From NCBI RefSeq assembly GCF_000003815.2, contig NC_049989.1:8268792-8332791 (forward strand): a stretch of DNA of 64,000 bases, given 5' to 3'. This DNA comes from Branchiostoma floridae (Eukaryota > Chordata > Leptocardii > Amphioxiformes > Branchiostomatidae). Every line of letters starts with the position of its first letter. Positions within the stretch are counted from its first letter, which is position 1. The notes beneath the pieces were generated by a model that was not told the origin of the DNA, did no database searches, and saw only the letters and a list, made by a program, of their open reading frames with translations. Made by a program: the position numbers and the translations under genes. Below, in pieces: positions 47,420 through 60,300 of the stretch.

Positions 47420-47425
47420 AATAAA
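47420..47425 (+). terminator. Candidate polyadenylation signal for the GPCR gene
   Basis: AATAAA about 360 bp after the GPCR stop codon. No other AATAAA lies nearer on the plus strand that I noticed. Confidence 0.35.
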
Positions 47426-48960
47426 TCACGTACCATTAATATTGTTAACGCTATCGTACTTCTATATTTTACTGTTTCATTGTTTGTATGTGTCTACTCA
47501 ATGAAAAGACTATAATGCGAACGTACTTGGTACATGACCCTAAAACAGATCCACACACATTACTGGACGTTTTTCTGAGACCTTTCCCTTGAACTCTGAA
47601 AGATTCAACCCTTGGGCCACAAGGTGTGATGACTCACTGGAGGCCAAGTGAACTGTAATACCCTATAAAACAAAATCAATATTATAATGCGCATCGCGAC
47701 CTTGGGCGAAGACCTTTGCTCATTTCTCAGAATTCAGGGCAGTTGCTGGCGAAAAAAGGGTTAAGTAACTCATCGAGCGTTTACGTTTCGTTGCACTGTT
47801 ATATTCTCATGTGCGTAATAATGGTCGAAATGTGCACGTAATTCGCTCACCACGCATGACTAATACATGTAAGGGATTTAATGGCCCAAAGGCAATCTGT
47901 AATGTTTTATCTGTTAGCTATATGATTTCAGCTGAAGATGTATAAGTTAATTTGCAAATGCTAAGCAAATCTCTCGTTCCATTTTATATTACTTCTTCCT
48001 TTACACAATATGTATTTTGTACACAAAAGAAACAAGTTTATGATACTCTTTCTACACCAAAGAGAAACGGCCCAAACCTTATGAATTACGCCAAATAGTA
48101 ATTACTCAAGCAACTGGATATGATTTTGGAAACGGCCAGCCGTTCTGAATTACATTTTAAAAATTGAGATTTCGTTCCATATTCCACGTGCCTTTCTACA
48201 GTTACTGTGAAATGGCTGCGACCTTGCACTTCTAGAGGTTAGCTAGTAAATGTAGCAAAGTTTACAACACCCACCGGCATATCTATCAAAGTAGGTTGTG
48301 CTATAGTGTTTTTGCTATGAAGGAAGCAAGTTAGCCCGCCAGCAAGTCCTGCAACCGAATGATTTTCCCGTCTACACCTTTTTTCGTATTTGTACCGCCT
48401 GATTAGAAGGAAATAGTTCATGTTTGCTGGGGATGCTGAATCAAAGGTACAGCAGAATGATAAACGAACGCTTTACATAGAGATCAGAGGTACATTACAT
48501 ACAGATGAAATCAAGACAACCATACTTGGTCCTGCAAGCCAAATGATTCCCATAAACTTTACCAGGGCCTAGATGTTCATACAATCAGTTCAAAGTTAGC
48601 CACACAAATGATTCGCTCACGCAAAACATGAACGTTTTGAGCCCTTAAGAGTGCTTGGATCGCATTGCTTGACTGGTTGGACCGCCTACGCAATCCGGAT
48701 GCCAGCCTTTAGTCTTATATTGTTTCACGAGTCAGCAAAAAGGCCTTAACGGCCTGTGATACACAGGATTTTCTGATTGACCCCCCTCTAGGTGATCCCC
48801 ATGGTGATAACGGTTGCGTGGACCTTGCGTTCAACCTACAGGAAATTATATTCATGGGGTTAAAAGGTGGTGGTGCTACGTGCGCTGGAACACACGTCGC
48901 ACAAAATGAGCACTTGCAATGAAGCAAGAGAGAGTGAGAGAGAACGAATATTGTGCCAAG
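47426..48960. other. Intergenic between convergent GPCR and transporter genes
   Basis: The GPCR (+) and the MFSD2-like gene (-) converge here. I see no gene. The 3' untranslated region of the transporter should occupy the right part, but no clear minus-strand polyadenylation signal was identified. Confidence 0.4.
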
Positions 48961-48975
48961 TAGTTGTAGTAGTCC

Positions 48976-49240
48976 GTATGGCTTTCTTTTAACCGTTTCA
49001 GTTTCAGGCACCATATCTTTGTCACGCACACTTTTACAAAAATAACATACCTATACTAGGAAAATGACTACTACATGTACTAGCATTACCCAGTTGGAAC
49101 GAAGTAGTTTTGTTCTGTATGCCTTTCTTTAAACCGGTTTCAGGAACCATATCTTTGTCACGCACACTTCTACAAAAGTAACATATCTGTACAAATGTAC
49201 AAGGAAAACGACTACTACTAGTATTACCCAATGGAATTCA
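48976..49240. repeat. Tandem duplication, about 141-bp unit
   Basis: Copies begin at 48976 and 49117. Both contain tttcaggcaccatatctttg or a close variant, gtcacgcacacttttacaaa, aaaatgactactac and tattaccca. They lie 3' of the transporter stop codon (49441, minus strand), so they are probably in its 3' untranslated or flanking sequence. Confidence 0.8.
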
Positions 49241-49440
49241 CTGTTCCCTACTACAGGAGTCATGCTACAAAAGTTTAATCGTAACACAAATTTCTTCCTT
49301 CCCAAGAAAAAAACATTACTAGCATAACAAGGACGTTACACATAACGTCATTGCACCCGATACAAGTAAAACAATGCAAACATCGGAATGATTTGTTTTG
49401 CTTTATATAAAAAAAACACGAAATATCCGGTTTCTTTATG

Positions 49441-52400
49441 TTACAACGTTGTCTCCTTGCAGTTCTTTAGAAGAGTGAGATCTACGTCAGAAGCTAAGCC
49501 AAAGTCTGTCTCGTAGTCCGTGTCTCTTGCCGAGTCTTCCAGGTGAGATAGATCCACGTCCGAAGACAGGGCAAAGTCGCCGTCATAATCCGTATCCCTG
49601 ACAGACTCGTCTATGTCGTCTATAATACTGTCTATCTGGAGAAGACGTTGCCTTTGCTGTTTCTCGCCGTTTGCAAGAAGATTGCCGTTCTTGAATTCTT
49701 CTTGATTTTTTGCTTTTTTCCTGCAGTTAGGAACAACATATCATTAATTAGCGAATATTGAGTAGTACAAAGTCCACATGATGCAGCAGGATTTACCAGA
49801 AATGTCAAAGATCACATTGACGGAAGAAAAAAATTGCATTTTCAAGGAATAAATCTCTGTATTGCATGTCTACAATACATCAGCTTCACTCACATCTCCT
49901 CCAGGGCCACCTTGTTTCTCTGTTGTCTCTCTGTCGTGATTGGATAACGCCAGAGGAAGACCAGACCAATCAGCGTGAGGCCCGTAGGGACGACGGACAT
50001 GAGTAATCTCAACGTAAAGCCCACTTCGGCAGGCTGAACACAGTAGCCTGTTATGTAGCCGCCGATTCTGCAAAGACACGATAAAATAAAGATGGAGATA
50101 AAAAGATCTGACGTGTACATAGTCTCCATGAGTAGAAAAGACCAGAAGCTGAATTTATCTGATATCAGCTACTGTACTAACTATCAACTTTGTGTTTTGT
50201 TATATCATCCAATGTGTCAAAATTTGTGAAATGTCTTCATCCATTCATACAGGAATCATAACCCAAAACATTCTGCCAATTTCTACACAAGATGATACAG
50301 CCGTTTACGAATCAGATGTAAAATTGGAAAAGCTGTCATATATTACATGGGGTAGATATGTATGACTAGACTTCTTGGACTTGGAAAAGAACTTTCAACA
50401 GGACTTTGCCGACCACTCAACTGAGATGCATAAACATGTCATGGGCCGGGGAGGTAGTAAGGTGCCCAAGACAACCCACTGCGCCAGCTTTTCCTCTACA
50501 CGGCCATGGCAGTTTCAACCTTTATCCTTTATCTAGTCATGTATAAAAAAACATCCTAGTCTTACATGTTGAAGTTCTTCAACTGTCTTACAACACAAAT
50601 TTTGCTCACCTCGAATTTTCGGTCGCACCTACATCGACCTTCTTCATGAGTTATGATTCAATTACTCTGAGCACGTGATTTGGAGACACGTGACTCAACG
50701 TAAAGTAATGAATCATAGATGCAAAATTTGTGTTGTACGACAGTTGAAAAACTTCAATATGAATTATATCAACACAGATGAACTTTCGTGCTAATCCTAG
50801 TCTTACTTTAAGGCGATGGCGGTGAGTCCCAGCGCGACTGCAGCAGCTAGTCTGAAGGCGAACAGGCTCAGGCTGAAGAAGATGGTGTCCAGCTGCTTCC
50901 CCGTCTTCACTCGGTAGTCGTCAACCACGTCAGTCACCATCGTCCTGGACGGAACAAGGGTGGTTTAAAAAAATACACATGCGACGTGAGGATTACCAGG
51001 AAATCAATGATGATAAAACTTGGACCTTGTCGTTAAAGAAGGCAGTGATAATTTATAAACCCGCCTGGTAATTTAATTAGATATCACATAGGGCGTGTAG
51101 AGAAGTCAATAAAAGTGTCAAAGTTCATGTGAACGTCATAAATGTTTGTTTCATGATGTCATGTTAGCCATGAAGTCAGCCAAACTATGATCCGTTAGAA
51201 ACAAGGTGGGTGAGTGGGAGATGGCAGACTTTATCCAGACCCTGACGAATAATATAGCATCAGTAAAGATGCATGGCAACACTACATACTGGAAATTGCA
51301 GACAAATGCACACTGACATACACAAACAGACAGATAAGCCCAATACAATAATTGGCATATATCAGCATAAATAGGCATTATGTAGTATCAGTACTAATAT
51401 AGCATCAGTAAAGATATATGACAACGCTACATATTGCATTTTGTTAATAGCAGACGAATGCTATTTCTGGCACACACAGGCAGACAAGCCCAAAACAATA
51501 ACTTGCATAAATTGAACTAATTTACATAAATGGGAAACACGATGTACTTGTAGGGAGAATACGTACCACGGGATGAATACCGGGGAAGCGCCAATGAATC
51601 CCAACAGAATGACCACGGGATAGGTCGCTGCTACACTCCGGGCGGGGAGGAACTGACACGCAATGTACAGTGGGATAGATACCTGGAAAAGGAGCAGATC
51701 ACATATGTTATACTTATTGTTGTCATAATTTGAACAGTACTGTACAGAGGTGCGACGTAAAATGGAAGGAAGCAAAACGGAATTAAACTTACCAAAGAAG
51801 AAACCATAAACGTTTTTCTCTTTCCGAATTTTTCGACCAATACGTCTATAACAGGCATGAAGAAAACGACGGATATCTGAAATAAACAAGAGAATAGAAT
51901 GTAAATGTGAACAAGGTAAACAGATAAGACAGTCATCAACTTCTCTAGAGAGGTGCTATATACTGTAATATATGGACAGGAAACGTATTATGTAGATTAT
52001 TTACCACTGACGTTTTTTTTGTATTTCTTGACATCAAGCAGATGCTTCAGAATCTTTTCTTTCTTACCACAAAAACCAGTAGAACGTTCTGCACATGGTC
52101 CACCAGATCCAGTGAGTATTGCACGAATAAGGCTGACGTTCCCTCCAGAGTCTGAAAAATACAACAAATTTCTTCATATGTATGCAATTATTTATCTCAA
52201 TTTGTTGAAATGTAGGAAAACGTTTACCGTACATATGATTACAACCAAATAATTGTGGCGCGCTTTTGATTCAGTGTTTAAGACATGTTATGTCAGACCA
52301 GTGACCTATAACCACCTAATAAACCACCGAGTGATGAGCGAAGCTGATATATGTTCACGTGTTTCGGGACCAGCAAAATATTCACGATGGTTTTATATGT

Positions 52401-55400
52401 GTGGTGTTTGCGGTGAGGTATCACTGTGGACTCAGCACACTTGCAATATATATACTCGTCTTCTGTTGCTTTCCCATGATTGTTTCAACAGTTAAAACAC
52501 CACAAGCGCCTATTACCTACTTCTACTGCGAAATGAAGTCACACTATTCTTGTACTCACCAGCATGGCCATTTCAAAGCAGAAGGACACCACCAGGCAGT
52601 CTACATTAGGCCGGAATGTTATCGCTTCCTTCATGCTCTTCATGAAGGGTTCGTCAGGGGCGTCCGCGTGCTCCTGGACTATATCTACACAAGCATATAT
52701 ATGCATTTTGTGATGCAAAATTCCATTGAAATATCAAAGAAATGTGTTTTGACAGTTATAGATAGATATAGTTTAAAATACTGGTTCATCAAAACTTTGA
52801 GGAATGTTGCCGAACCACTTGCTAATTGCGCAGATGGCAATTGAGGAACCTTTAAATGATCCTGACGAAGACCTAGATTTTCTCTCGCATGACGTTGATT
52901 AACGATTCATCAGTATTGCAGCGATCATATTCTCTATCATTATCAACTTCTTTCTTGTCTAAGAATGGAACATCATACTACAGAATACGGTTACCAATTT
53001 TCATAAATTCATTGCGTAAATATTTTAGTATTTTAGTAGGACATATTCTGATACTTTTTTTAAAGTTATCACAGCAAAGTTATTATTGATTGCCGATTTT
53101 TCAAGTTCAAAGTCCTACATACCTTTTCTCTCTCTGACTCCAAACACCACAGCGGCCGTGGCCAGTATTGCAACTCCACAGAGCGAACCTGCCGCTACCA
53201 GATAGCCCGTCTCCTGTGGAGGAAAACAGAGGCTGTCTCAATAGCAGATCTAGAATCTCTACAAAAATGATTCGTACGGACCCTCTCATATCCCACTCAG
53301 ACAGGCATCTTTGGGCGTTTTCACGGATCCCTTCGCATACTGGTAGGCACAGGGCACTATGAGAAGCACGACCACTTGAGAAACAACATCATTTCTATGA
53401 CATCGTCAACTCGTATGCGGCACATGTGGTCCGCTCGACGATGTGAAAGGCCCATAGTGCACCGCTGCATCTCCCAACATTCAAAAGGACCGGTGAAAAC
53501 ATCATGCAACATCAGCTGCATGGGATCCGCACCCTCACACTCAGGGTTGAAAATCGCGGCAAAGCCTAACGATATCACCCCTGACAATTCAGCCACAGAA
53601 TACGGGTATTAGGGGCGTGGCTTCTAACCAACTGTCAGCCCATCGAAGAGATGGCTTTTTGTTGTCGAAAGCTCGGAAAGGCGCCCGAAGATCGTTGATA
53701 ATGTGACAGGGGTATTATGACATCATTAACTTACCGCCTTCTCTAGTGAGTGTGACGTGACGGTACTGTTGCCGTTAGTGATGTTCTTACACTGCTCCAG
53801 CCTGGGGTCAAACGCTGCCACTATCTGTCCATGGATGGCCACACCCGCTACTATGGCAACCATCTCAAACAGTGATCCTGTACAATCACAAAAATGCCAT
53901 CTTAGTAAAAGTCAATGTAGAATGCAGAAAATGCAGTAATACAAGACTGCGATTTACTCTCATGATAGACACATACTAGCTATGATCCCTCATTTTGTAC
54001 ACCTTCATTATGCGTCCAGTGGACAAAATTCAAAACAAAAGCCTTATCTTGTATACCGGCCATACAGATACAAAACGTTAGGGTTTTTTTTCCACAAATG
54101 TTCACGTGTGTCATTTTTAAAGTATATATCTGCATCTACAGATTGTCATCTAGACTACAATTAAGGTACAATGTTGACTAGCATTTCAATAGATATGTTT
54201 GACATACTTAATGTATATCATACATGTATGTGTTGATAGAGCAAAGGCATTACTGTAGTTTTGTAGAGAGAGAATGGGAGAAAGACAGACAGACAGACAG
54301 ACAGACGGACAGAAAGACTTACTGAAAAGCGTGGCTGCGTCTCTTTCTTTCGGGTCCTCACTCATGTACATGGCCAAGGTCCGGTACGGAACGTTATGCG
54401 ACTACAGGCAAAACATATACAAAATAGTTTCACAATATACGGAAGGAAAAATAATTGAAAGAATGATAGGAACTCTGGACAAATGTATCCCAACATTCTA
54501 TCTTAATCTTCATATTTGCAGAGTTATTTCTTATCTCATAGCTTGTCTATTCATGTATCTATTCATAAAAGAAAACTCAATTTCACCAGTTGGTTGCTTT
54601 TCAATGAGGTCATGCGTGATAGAAGAAGCATGGTCAAACATATTATGCACACATACATGAGTCAATTTCACATCGTATTCCCAAATTGCAAGACAAATAA
54701 GGGTTAGAATTACTGGATATCACTTCCATTTCGAAAACAAGAAAATAGAAAAATGTTAATGTTACAGTTTTGCCTTCAAATATCTGGTTGAAGATAACAC
54801 CAAAGATGGATCACGTGACTTACCGTTTGAAGTAGCACCATGGCCAGGTACAGGACAAAGTAGTACGCAACTTTTCCGTTCGTCCCTAAATCCGGCACGT
54901 ACCACAACAGGAAGTACACGGGAACGAGAAGGATGCCCGCTCCCAGGACCCTGTGTACGAGTCGTGACCAAATATGGTACGTGTTATTTTCAGCAATGAC
55001 CATTGAATGTATTTGATTTCTAGGTTTTACATATTCTTTAGATTTCATGTTTGTATTTGATATTGTATTTCATATTCTATGTATTTCATATTAGTCACAG
55101 AAAGGACCCAATATGTTGAAATTCGGTTTCATGACATTTGATTATCATCTATCTTTTATCTATTACAAAGTGCTCCAATGACTGTTTTCAGCAAAGGTTA
55201 CTATTCATATCTTTTCCTATGAAAATGCGTTAAACTGTGGCTAATCCAGAGTGAGTGGTTAAAATGTGGAGATTGGAGAAAAATAAAACATTACCAGGGC
55301 ATCATCCGTCCCCATCTTGTGTTGGTCTTGTCGATAAGTTTCGCGACAATCAGGTTGGCGATGACGTCCCAAAACCTACTGGTGAAAACAATAGCCGATA

Positions 55401-55934
55401 CAAAGAGTGGTGGAATCTAGAGAAGAAAAAAAAGGTGAGTCATTATTCGCTTAAAAGTGCAACAGAAGCTACTGTCGTTCCGTGCCTTTTATTACATATG
55501 AATAGTACTGATACAGAGCGCTACCATCATCTGGAAAGATGGAAGGATGCCTACTAGTACTAGTCAGATCGTCAGCCAATCAGATACTCTCGTGTTGTTG
55601 GAGGGAAAGTTACTAGCCAATTACATCGCCGCTAACGGTCAAGGTGCAACATGATTGGCTGGTATTTTGATGTTGGCTTACGGAATAGTCCTAGGATCCT
55701 AAGGACTAAGGACCCCAAAGTTATTATACACCGGTAACATCCATCTTTCCTATACACAACTCTTACCTGAGCCACTTCCACCAAGAAGACGTTACAGTAG
55801 ATGCCTAACACGTCAATCATCATCGGACCCGTGAGCATGCCCACTCCGTAACACAGCTTCTCCCGCAAGGTCAACTTCGGTTTGACCTCTGCGTCATCAT
55901 CAGGTGTCATGGCGGACTTCTCATCGGCCGCCAT
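49441..55934 (-). CDS. MFSD2-like transporter (lysophosphatidylcholine symporter family), 13 exons
   Basis: Exons in transcript order: 55767-55934, 55295-55416, 54824-54950, 54323-54401, 53735-53877, 53123-53213, 52560-52684, 52068-52151, 51793-51876, 51567-51682, 50807-50944, 49894-50067, 49441-49720. All junctions are GT-AG with matching phases, totalling 1731 nt or 576 residues; human MFSD2A has 543. The start codon context is ACAAGATGG with an acceptor (TTTACAG) 22 nt upstream, so a 5' untranslated exon lies further right. Family marks: LREKLCYGVG at TM1, FTSRFWDVI and TRWGRMMPW (the MFS_2 signature loop), VPYRTLAMYMSEDPKERDAAT, an N-glycosylation-type loop CKNITNGNST, MVTDVVDDY, and GYITGYCVQPAEV with the conserved Cys. 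MFSD2 proteins are plasma-membrane sodium-coupled carriers of lysophospholipids. Two site residues differ here (see findings), so the substrate is uncertain. The C-terminal tail has a duplicated acidic motif. Confidence 0.93.
50565..50761. mobile_element. Foldback MITE in transporter intron 10
   Basis: A 197-bp element with 40-bp arms: CATGTTGAAGTTCTTCAACTG at the left against CAGTTGAAAAACTTCAATATG at the right. Both arms continue into the complementary words ACAACACAAATTTTGC and GCAAAATTTGTGTTGT. The centre holds two CACGTG-type words. Its right end is 46 bp from exon 11. No obvious target duplication. Confidence 0.8.
51251..51540. repeat. Tandem duplication, 145-bp unit, in transporter intron 10
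   Basis: aatatagcatcagtaaagat occurs at 51251 and 51396. The copies also share gcaacactacatattg-type, gcagacaaatgc-type and caagcccaaaacaataa-type words. The duplicate ends about 25 bp from exon 10. Confidence 0.75.
54283..54312. repeat. (AGAC)n microsatellite next to a splice donor
   Basis: The repeat ends about 10 bp from the donor of transporter exon 4 (donor at 54321-54322 on the minus strand). Confidence 0.85.
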
Positions 55935-56950
55935 CTTGTTTCCCTTTCAAGTAGACTGTAAACAAACAAAGTAAATTCATGTTTATCATATCGAATCGCA
56001 TCGTGACTTTTATAAGAACTGACCCCCTACACATTCTACGGTTATACTAGTTGTTTGTGTCGGTAACAATAGGTACTTTTGATAGAGTCGGAGAAAAAGT
56101 TCCTTTATATATACAGTTTCTGGTGATTGAACGAAGCAAATCAATCAATGTAAAAGATAATAATTATTCAAAGTTGGTTCTGCAGCACTTTGCCATAAAG
56201 TATGATGGTGTGACTGATCTACAATGTATACAGGTGTTAAACAGGTGTTCGGATTTGTCATGCATACATCTTTTGTTTCCCCTACACGGTTGATTGACGT
56301 TTTTAGCGTCTGTCATTCGTGCGTGTAATTATGCGATTTGTGCATTCAGTCCATACCTCGTGCGACTTGTCTGTCCTCTTATGGCGGTTACAGGGAATAG
56401 AGACCAATCAATGTGACGACCATATCGTTTGTAGATATAAGATATAAGACGGAAAACAATAATATTGTATTGTTTCCTAAAATATCCAAGTTCATATGAA
56501 ATAGTTTATAATATTTCTCATTGCAAGAACATTTGTCTTGAACATTTCTCATAAACTGTTCGTTTGAGTACCACCAAGCTCTTTATATCATTCTTCCCTG
56601 ACCCAAAATGTCTAGCAAAAGAAATGTTCTTCTTTCGGTTTCTCCCTGCAGTTCATTAGATTTTGATGATATGTTTATACCCAGATATAAAATAATTTTG
56701 AGTCTAACTATCTAAGAAACACGAATGTTTTTCTTATCCAACTTTGTGACATCAAATCAGATTGGACCAGCAGATTAATCTGTCCAAGAACACTTCTGTA
56801 ATGTCCATGATCTGTTGCACATCTGGAGAAAACTTTTTAACTTGGGATAAAAAGTGCCGGCGAAGGAAGCGCACGTGTTTGCCAAGGCCATCAAATATTT
56901 GCAGATGTTAAATAACGGCGATTCAGCAGCGGCAGCCACCGTGAACATCA
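55935..56950. other. Upstream flank of the transporter gene, no gene seen
   Basis: It presumably includes the transporter's 5' untranslated intron. Short open frames at 56051-56293 and 56854-57048 show no family resemblance; the second runs into a foldback element. Confidence 0.4.
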
Positions 56951-57310
56951 GACTTCAAGCAGATGTTCGGCTCCGGCTGTTTTTTAAATATTCATTTAGG
57001 TGTTTTGGTAGGCTTTCTATTTGTACCATTTTCTTAATCTCCAATTAGATCCTACGGTAGCATACGATAATAACAAAAGCTGGCAGAGGAGCGAAGCCGG
57101 CTTAGGGGTGTGTTTCATTACAAGGTAAATGAACACATTTTGGCTGACTACACTCCTTGGCCAGGTACTATTTTATGCCATTGTCATGGATCTGCTTGGA
57201 GATTACCGTTCTTTATCCTGTACCGTTCGCGGCCAGACGAGACATGACGAGAACCCGATAGCCCGATAAAATTAAAGCCCGATAAAAACGGAAAAAAAAA
57301 ACGCGTCAAA
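56950..57310. mobile_element. Degraded foldback element (copy 3 of the TCTCCAAGCAGATGTT family)
   Basis: ttcaagcagatgttcggctc and ccggctgttttttaaa at the left resemble the left arm at 39846, and agcccgataaaaacgg near 57275 resembles its right arm. ctgcttggagattac lies between them, suggesting rearrangement or two overlapping copies. Confidence 0.5.
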
Positions 57311-60300
57311 AACACCCAGAGAGTACATTGTACATAAGGCGATATTCTGGAGAGTTTTTGAAAGGGGTACGTAAAATAATCCTAGATTAAGTCAAACATG
57401 CCTAAAATATCTCTCCCATAGCCTTACATTTACCATCATGTATGTCCTGGGAAAATTGATATTGTGCTTCCAATTACGGATATGAAAAAATGGCAGGTAT
57501 GTACTTGGTATTCATTCTTTTATGAAGATACTCATTCTTTCATTCTTTTCCCGATCCGAGCTTAAATGCAGTTTAGCCATGCAAAACTATAATACATCAG
57601 GATACCGGTAATTTCAATGTCATATTTTGATAGTAGATCTACAGATATTAAAGCAATGCACAAGGTCAACACGAAGGGGATCATAGGTTTGATCTTTATG
57701 TTTTAGAACGCTGCTACGCCACCAACGTACGAACCTGAGGCCGGTGAGATACCCCCTTCACGCACAGCCAATCCTCGAAAACTTCATAAAAAACGACATG
57801 CAAATATGGGATGAGAAGCAAAGAGGAATGGTCAAGATCGATTTTTTTTCTACAAGTTGCCTTAAACATGGCCACTGGTCAAATCTTGCATGACCTAGAC
57901 CTTTCCGGAGTTTGACTTGTAAGTTGCAGACGACCTTTTGGTCGTAAAGCTCCAGGCTATACATACTCCTGTTTGAAGTTTAGGGGAAGGTCGTATCATC
58001 TTAATGGATGAAGTGGCTGAAAGTATTGCCCTAACCTTAGAAGGTGGCTCAATAGAGCTACGTACTACGTAGCTTAGAGTGAAGACCCTGCTTTTGAAAC
58101 ATCGCCCTATGAATGTCAAACGAGCAATTTCTCATCTATATATAGCAGATAGAAAAGTTTCAGTCATTCTATCTATGTTACTGTAGTCGTAAGTTCTTCG
58201 AATAAACGAGCATTACTGCGTTCATTGCTTCCTTATGCCTTAATTATTGTTGATAATGCAATATATCGTGTACAGCTCTCTGGCAATAAACTTTATCCAC
58301 TTTTAACATTCTATAAAACTTTACGCAACACTTCTTGTGCACCAGAAATGTGCAGAGCATGTTGGCAAATGATTCCACCACATTTTCGCCACTCAGACAG
58401 ATGGACCTCGCCAGCAGAGGTTGACCCCCAAAATCGCTAGTGCTGGCAGTTTTTGTTTGTTTGTTCTTTCGCTGGGTCGGTCAGATGACCAAAAACACAG
58501 CATTTTCCCCTTTGCTTATAAGCGACTCTCCAGCTTCGAAGGAGTGCTTTCGTAATAACGAGTGCTTTTGTCTGAAAAGCTGTGAGATAAAACCCACAGC
58601 TTCGCAGCAGCTATCCTTTGCGACAGAAGAAACCTTCAAGTCACCACCTTAAAGGCGCCTGCAAACATGCCCGCTAAGGACATAGAAGGGGAATAAATCC
58701 TTTCAAAAGAAATTGGATTTAAGACACTGTTTTTGTCTGCGATGAAATGTCACCCGCTCTATTGACTTTTACAGAGATTAGACATAATACTTGATTGTAC
58801 AACCCCGCAGATATCATATTTACATTGTTGATAAACACAATATAAAATGTTTATAAACACACACATATAAACGCATTGATGTGGTTCATGCGATAGATGA
58901 GGCCATACTAATATTGTCGTATGTGTGAATGGATTTAGGATACAATATTTCAATGTCTCTCAGATGTTTTGCCATTGCTTGCAATTGAGAAAGGGCGCCA
59001 TTTTTCAGACAAAACATTGACAACGCAAAGTTGAATCCTGGGGCAGCGTTAATCCCCTTATCACCAGGATGCCATAAACAAACAGCAATAGTAAACAAAA
59101 AGTAACATGTAAACATTTACTTGGCACTCTATCCAACACTTGATAATTAGTTCATAACTACTTAGCGCTACCATTCCTTAGAGGCGATAAATCAAACTAT
59201 AACGACATGTACCATTTTGGTTTTAAAAACTGAATTAAGAATAAACAAAGTTTTTAGTCGTCTTCTGTAGTTGTAGTACTACGCTATGTTGTTTTTAGTC
59301 TGAAAACAAAGTTTCTATTTCAATCGTCTACTGTATTTGTAGTACAACGCTTTACTATTTTTTGACTGCAGCCAGTTCAGAAGTACGTACGAATGGTGTA
59401 TAGAACGTATAGCTAGCCTGTAGTTAGTACTATAGTGTACTGTTGTACTAGTAAGGGCACCAGACAGTCCTTGAGGCTGTTTATATTTGTACAAATCCAA
59501 AAGGCTTGGAAGGGACACCCCAGTGCCCTCCCTCTGATCATACCGTCCAACCGGCTGAGCTATTTCTAATCTGTTATACACACATGACTGCTTTACACAC
59601 AACACCCTGCCATATGACGCAACTCCCTTCTTTTTCTTACCAACAAGCGCTTCTTTAGAGTGAATTCAGCAAAAACCAAGTCTATGCCCCCATAAGTGAT
59701 CAACAGTGATCTCACCCGTTTATTCTTGTTCCTGTATTTAAAGCAGACAGCAGACAAATTGCGCTGATAAGGATATAGCTCCTGCACACACACACATGCG
59801 GAAATATATTCAGTAGTACCACAAATATTCTGCAGTTCCAAACATAGCCGCACAGATCCAATGATTTGGACTCAACCTACACACATGGATATCACAATAG
59901 CACCATGCCTTACCTTGTATTTTATGGTATATCCCGACGGTCGCGGTACAGAGGTGTACTTGTCCAGAGCGAGTCGTAACCCCTGGGGTTGGATGTGGGT
60001 AATTTGCATAGACTAACCTGTCGGCAACCGACCGAGCGGCTCGAGACATGACCTTTGACATACAGACTGGTTGTAGTCTCCTCTCCTGGATTCAAAGGGT
60101 TTGCTTGGCTGAAAGTGAGTCAGCCAGTTAGTCAGTACCATAGCTTAAGTGAGTAAGGCCAGGAATAAACATGGAGCGATTAACACTGTCTGAACAAAAA
60201 AAAACGGATATTGATATTGTATTTTGTGCCTATTCTGTGCGATCATAAATAAGCACTGCATAATGCCAGTAGTAAACTGATCCCTAGAAAAAATATTTGC

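Noticed and set aside
56854-56950. Frame reading AKEAHVFAKAIKYLQML
   Set aside because: It looks helical and might be an exon remnant, but it has no convincing splice sites, no homology I recognise, and runs into a foldback element.
59810-60061. Minus-strand frame starting MSKVMSRAARSVADR with donor-like GT sites
   Set aside because: It could be a first exon, but I could not find a partner exon, and the transporter to its left has its own start codon. Not called as a gene.
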